Shown here: piece by piece, positions 60,502 through 64,000 of the stretch
Position numbering within the stretch: the stretch's first letter is position 1
Layout of the letters: each line of letters opens with the position of its first letter
Assembly (NCBI RefSeq): GCF_023074835.1
Contig: NZ_JALLGW010000002.1
Coordinates: 248,001 to 312,000, forward strand
Source of the DNA: Halomarina salina
GTDB taxonomy: Archaea; Halobacteriota; Halobacteria; Halobacteriales; Haloarculaceae
Direction: 5' to 3'
Length of the DNA: 64,000 bases
The notes under the pieces: generated by a model
Database searches by the model: none
Told to the model about the DNA's origin: nothing
The model's input: only the letters and a program-made list of their open reading frames with translations
Program-made: the position numbers and the translations under genes

Positions 60502-62295
60502 TCAGAACGGCGCGCGTCTGTTCGGGTCACAGGACGCGCCCTGGTTCCGTTCGAGGATGAGCGTGTACTGGTTCGGTTCGAGTTCCTGCTCGTCCGCGTA
60601 CTGGTCGGTGTGCGGGACGATACCGTACGGGACGAGGTCGAGGAGGTTCCCCGGACGTGCCCGCTCCGGGACGAAGTTCGGCGGCCGTGGACCGAACTCC
60701 GCGACGATGTGGTAGTCGCCGCCCTCGCTGACCAGTTCCCGCACGTACCGCTTCTGGACGTCGCCGTTGCGGTAGTACGTGCCGTCTTTCAGGTACAGCA
60801 GGTCGCGGTAGCCCAGTTCGATGAACCGGGGACACGCGACCGTCTCGCTCTCGGCCGTCCAGCGGTGCTTGACGTCCATCCAGTGGGGCGTCGCGGTGTC
60901 CTGGAGGTGGACGCGGTACAGCTCGACGGTGTCGTTCCGGTCGGCGTTCGCGTCGAACCAGTCGACCGCCTCGTCTCGCGGCATGCTCGCGTAGCCGATG
61001 TCGCCCGTGACGGCGTACGTCCCGCTGGTGAGGAGGAGGAAGACGGTGAGCGCGGTGCCCACGCGTGGTGTCTCACGCAGTAGCCGGTTGAGCATGAGCG
61101 CGACGAGCACCATCAACAGCGGGAACGTCGGCAGCAGGTGGTGGACCCGGAAGTCGTGCCACTGGGAGAACAGCAGGACGTACGTCCCGAGTGCTAGCAG
61201 CACGAGTGCGACGGCGCTCGACTCCTCCGGTTCGTCCCACACCTGGTAGACGCCAGCGACGACGCCGGCGACCGCCCCGCCGAACAGCGGGAGGCTCAGG
61301 CCGCTGAAGTAGCCCCGCAGGAACCACCACCAGATGGGCGCAGTGGGACCGGTCGCCCAGTTGGCCCGCGACGCCGACCCCTCGAAGAAGCGCTCGAAGA
61401 ACGGGTCGAACCCCGCGGCCAGCACCGTCGGGAACCCGAGCACGATGGTGCCGAAGCCGAACAGCGCACCGGCGACGACCATCCGGGGGCGGAACAGCGC
61501 CGACCGCCAGTCGTCGGCCTCCCGCGCCCGGAGGAGGAAGGCGGCGACGATGACGGCGATGACGGGTGCGGCGGTGAGTTTGAACGCGATGGCCACGCCA
61601 CCGGCGACGCTCGCGCCGTAGAACCGCCAGTCCGTCCCATCCCGGACGTAGCCCAGCAGGAGGTAGAGCGCGAGCAGGACGAAGAACAGCGCCGGCATGT
61701 CCTCGCCGCCTTCGTGGGCGATGGTGAGGAAGCCCCACGAGAACGTCAGCAGGACGGCCGCGAGGCGGCCCGCCGCCCGGTCGCGGATGGTCGTCGCGAT
61801 GCGGTAGGTGAGGTAGACGCAGCCGACCGCGAACAGGACGTTGAACAGGCGAACCAGCGAGATGACGACCATCCAGACCCACTCGGGCGTCGCGTGCCAG
61901 GCCTCGTACGTGCCGAACGTCCCGTTCGGGTAGACGAACGCGTCGAAGATGTCGAGTTGGCCGGTGACGGCCGCGATACCGACGACCGGCAGGACCGCCA
62001 GCCCGAAGAGGTAGAACGTCGCACCGAACGGGACGCGCCCCCACTCGATACCGGCCTGCAGCGACGCGATGCTCGGGTCCGAGAGGGTGACGCCGACCGC
62101 GACCATCGGGTCGAGGATACGGTCCATCTCGTCGCGCGTGGCGAAGTTCGGCGCGAGGTGCCAGAACCAGAACGCGCCGAGGACGAACGCGAGCAGGAGG
62201 AGGTACTTCAGGTACGGGTCCTCGTCGAGGTCCGAGCGGACCCGCTGTCGAATCCGGGTCAGCGGGGCGGAGAGTCGCCGCATGTAGCTACTCAC
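60502..62295 (-). CDS. GT39-like membrane glycosyltransferase
   Basis: A 597-residue protein with about 10-11 transmembrane helices followed by a C-terminal extracellular domain of about 180 residues. The first extracellular loop starts after LLLAFVLGAFWFWHLAPNFA and carries ATRDEMDRILDP, an acidic site typical of the dolichyl-phosphate mannosyltransferase (PMT/ArnT, GT39) group. It would transfer a sugar from a lipid carrier. It is separated by 63 bp from a phosphatase-family gene upstream on the same strand, a likely surface-glycosylation pair. Confidence 0.82.
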   Translation of the reverse strand: MSSYMRRLSAPLTRIRQRVRSDLDEDPYLKYLLLLAFVLGAFWFWHLAPNFATRDEMDRILDPMVAVGVTLSDPSIASLQAGIEWGRVPFGATFYLFGLAVLPVVGIAAVTGQLDIFDAFVYPNGTFGTYEAWHATPEWVWMVVISLVRLFNVLFAVGCVYLTYRIATTIRDRAAGRLAAVLLTFSWGFLTIAHEGGEDMPALFFVLLALYLLLGYVRDGTDWRFYGASVAGGVAIAFKLTAAPVIAVIVAAFLLRAREADDWRSALFRPRMVVAGALFGFGTIVLGFPTVLAAGFDPFFERFFEGSASRANWATGPTAPIWWWFLRGYFSGLSLPLFGGAVAGVVAGVYQVWDEPEESSAVALVLLALGTYVLLFSQWHDFRVHHLLPTFPLLMVLVALMLNRLLRETPRVGTALTVFLLLTSGTYAVTGDIGYASMPRDEAVDWFDANADRNDTVELYRVHLQDTATPHWMDVKHRWTAESETVACPRFIELGYRDLLYLKDGTYYRNGDVQKRYVRELVSEGGDYHIVAEFGPRPPNFVPERARPGNLLDLVPYGIVPHTDQYADEQELEPNQYTLILERNQGASCDPNRRAPF

Positions 62296-62358
62296 TCAGC
62301 CAACCGCGGCAAAAGTCTCGTGATTCGGCGTCGGCGGTGTCGGGGACCGGCGGCCGCA

Positions 62359-63903
62359 TCACTCCATGTACCCGAGCTGTTTCAGCCGGTCGGCCACCTC
62401 GTCGCCGTCGCCGACCCGCTCGCGCTGCTGGAACCGGATGGGGTCGCGCTCGGCCCAGTCCGGCTCCTCGTCGAAGATGGGCAGGACGCTGCCGCGCATG
62501 TCGGTCGGCACGTCGCTGCCCATCCCGGCGAGGATGGTCGGCGCGATGTCGAGGATAGAGATGTCGTTGAGCTGGCCGACCGAGTCGACGTTCGGCCCCT
62601 CGGCGGCGAAGATGCCGTGGGGCGTGTTCTCGGCGGCCCAGCGGTCGGGGGCGGTCGTGACGTTCCCGCCGCCGACGCCGTCGTTGACGTGGACGCCGGG
62701 GCGCATGTCGACGACCACCTCCGGCCCGTCGTCGACGAACGGCCCGTGGTACACCTCGTCACCCGCGTAGACGGCCGTGAACAGCGGTCCCTCGGCGTCG
62801 CTCACCTCGCGCAGGTCCGCGATGAGCTCCTTCCGGACCGCCTCCACGTCGAAGCGCGGGTTGATGTAGATCGGACCCTGCCCGCTGGCGACGGCCTTCG
62901 TCCGGTCGAGGTCGATAGCTTCGAGCTTCCGGCCGCGCTTCAGCCCCGCCTGCTGGGGGACGAGTTGCTGGAGCGACTCGGGAACGACGCGGGCGAGCGT
63001 GTCGACGATGCCCGCGCGCTTGGCGACGGCGAGGGCGTTCTCGCGGGTCAGCCCGAGCGGTTTGAGGTAGTCCTCGACGGTCCGCGTGCGCTCCTGGTAG
63101 CCGTTCTCGGCGAGCCACTCGTTGACGTAGAACTCCGTCGTCGTGGGGGCCGCGCCGTGGTCGGACATCAGGACGAGCGTCGTGTCCTCCAGGTCGCGGA
63201 GTTCGCCCAGTCGCTCGTCGACGAGTTGCCACGCGCGGTAGACGGGTTCGTCGTCCCAGAAGAAGTGGTGCAGGACGTTGAGGTAGAACAGCGTGACGTG
63301 CATGAAGTCGAGTTCGTCGCGCTCGAAGAGGTCCAGCGCCACGTCGAACCGGGAGTCCATCACGTCGAGGATGGCGTCGACCTCCGCCCCGCGCTCCTCG
63401 TTCGAGGAGAGCAGCGGGTCGGGGTGGACCTCGTAGTCGAACTCGCGCTGGAGGTACGCGGCGAGGTCCGCGGGCGAGGTGTAGCCCGAGTCGATTGAGC
63501 GGTACTCCCCGGAGACGGCGTCGGGACCGCCACAGACGACGGGGCCGTCGATGTCGCGTGGCGGGTACATCGTCGGCATGTTGACGACGCCGGTCGTCAT
63601 GCCGCCGTCGTTGAGGTAGTCCCACAGCTCCACGGTCTGGAAGTCGCCGCCGTTGGCGACCGTTATCTCCTCTGCCTCCAGGTCGACGTGCTCGAACCAG
63701 AAGACGCCGAAGCCGCCGGGGTCCTTCCCGGAGGAGTAGCACTTCCAGTTCGGGAACGTCACCGGCGGGAGGCAGCTCCGGTGGGCCGCCCACGCGCCGG
63801 ACTCTCGGAGGGCGGCGAGGTTCGGGAGGTCACCTGCGTCGAGCCACGGGTCGAGCAGTCGCCAGCTCGCCCCGTCGAGGCCGACGACGAACGTCCGCGT
63901 CAT
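62359..63903 (-). CDS. alkaline phosphatase superfamily protein (type I phosphodiesterase/NPP-like)
   Basis: A 514-residue protein. The fold begins TRTFVVGLDGASWRLLDPWL, with metal ligand Asp10, and the nucleophile is Thr49 in CLPPVTFPNWKCYSSGK. TTLVLMSDHGAAPTTTEFYV (about 242-261) supplies the Asp/His metal pair, and late HVNDGVGGG and LNDISILDIAPTI are also typical. No signal peptide, so it is cytoplasmic, acting on phosphate esters or nucleotide-sugar-like substrates. Such genes are frequent in haloarchaeal glycosylation regions, as here next to a GT39 gene. Confidence 0.9.
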   Translation of the reverse strand: MTRTFVVGLDGASWRLLDPWLDAGDLPNLAALRESGAWAAHRSCLPPVTFPNWKCYSSGKDPGGFGVFWFEHVDLEAEEITVANGGDFQTVELWDYLNDGGMTTGVVNMPTMYPPRDIDGPVVCGGPDAVSGEYRSIDSGYTSPADLAAYLQREFDYEVHPDPLLSSNEERGAEVDAILDVMDSRFDVALDLFERDELDFMHVTLFYLNVLHHFFWDDEPVYRAWQLVDERLGELRDLEDTTLVLMSDHGAAPTTTEFYVNEWLAENGYQERTRTVEDYLKPLGLTRENALAVAKRAGIVDTLARVVPESLQQLVPQQAGLKRGRKLEAIDLDRTKAVASGQGPIYINPRFDVEAVRKELIADLREVSDAEGPLFTAVYAGDEVYHGPFVDDGPEVVVDMRPGVHVNDGVGGGNVTTAPDRWAAENTPHGIFAAEGPNVDSVGQLNDISILDIAPTILAGMGSDVPTDMRGSVLPIFDEEPDWAERDPIRFQQRERVGDGDEVADRLKQLGYME

Positions 63904-63942
63904 GTGTCGTCCAACCCGAGGTCGGCGGATATACTTTCCCTT

Positions 63943-64000
63943 CTACTCGGCGACGAGTCCCGAGAGGTCGAGCCGGAGCGACGGGTACCAGCCCGCGAGC
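63943..64000 (-). CDS. C-terminal end of a gene running off the window
   Basis: The minus strand is open from the right edge to a TAG at 63943-63945, giving the last 18 complete codons, LAGWYPSLRLDLSGLVAE. The translation is haloarchaeal in style. The product cannot be named from this piece. The gene is 39 bp upstream of the alkaline-phosphatase-like gene on the same strand. Confidence 0.5.
   Translation of the reverse strand, partial: LAGWYPSLRLDLSGLVAE

Overview
The window is chromosomal DNA of a halophilic archaeon (class Halobacteria). The evidence is high GC outside one central block, strongly acidic proteins, archaeal ribosomal proteins (S3ae, S15, S27e, L44e), a KEOPS Pcc1 subunit, an archaeal RibL FAD synthase, a halocyanin, an archaetidylserine synthase, and many genes with a TATA box 25-30 bp before the start codon (leaderless transcripts). 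I do not assign a genus.

Left part (1-19.9 kb): purE and purK; an Agl23-type membrane protein; a stand-alone TnpB insertion in the agl23/ribH divergent intergenic region; ribH and a PLP aminotransferase; an S9 peptidase; a ribL/JAMM pair; a DHH phosphoesterase with S1/OB domains; a membrane-anchored phospholipase-D-like protein; a HEAT-repeat protein; pssA; a halocyanin; and a tightly packed operon rps15 / RecJ-like / pcc1 / rps3ae. It ends at tRNA-Ala(GGC).

Central block (19.9-34.8 kb): GC drops visibly and the rare tetranucleotide CTAG becomes common right after the tRNA. The first 2.1 kb has no classical gene, only small ORFs and palindromes. Then come an orphan pyruvate-dehydrogenase-type E1-alpha gene, a tiny membrane protein, a lipoprotein, a gene remnant, and a large pilin-like protein convergent with a seven-gene type IV pilus operon (pilB, pilC and five pilin/pseudopilin-like genes). 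It reads as an accessory surface-structure island next to a tRNA gene. I found no integrase and no second attachment site.

Right part (34.8-64 kb): an aminotransferase translationally coupled to an Lrp/AsnC regulator; a small DUF7317-like gene; a thioredoxin-like protein; a pyroglutamyl-peptidase gene broken by one missing base in a G run; a xanthine/uracil permease; an O-methyltransferase; acyl-CoA ligase and acyl-CoA dehydrogenase (fatty acid activation and first beta-oxidation step); an Eis-type acetyltransferase; a complete IS200/IS605 element (tnpA-tnpB); S27e-L44e; an HAH_0734-family protein; SRPBCC; a shortened thioredoxin-reductase-like flavoprotein; coaBC; a complete seven-gene Mrp/Mnh Na+/H+ antiporter operon (mnhA-G); hpt; a DJ-1/PfpI protein; a GT39 membrane protein; and an alkaline-phosphatase-family protein. 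A gene on the minus strand runs off the right end.

The points most worth a second look are: the stand-alone TnpB whose middle RuvC acidic residue is Gly, with its apparent omega-RNA scaffold hairpin and adjacent guide; the CTAG-rich, gene-poor tRNA-proximal block with a promoter-bearing 48-residue ORF; the one-base-broken pcp gene; and a reading-frame remnant at 24.7-24.9 kb.
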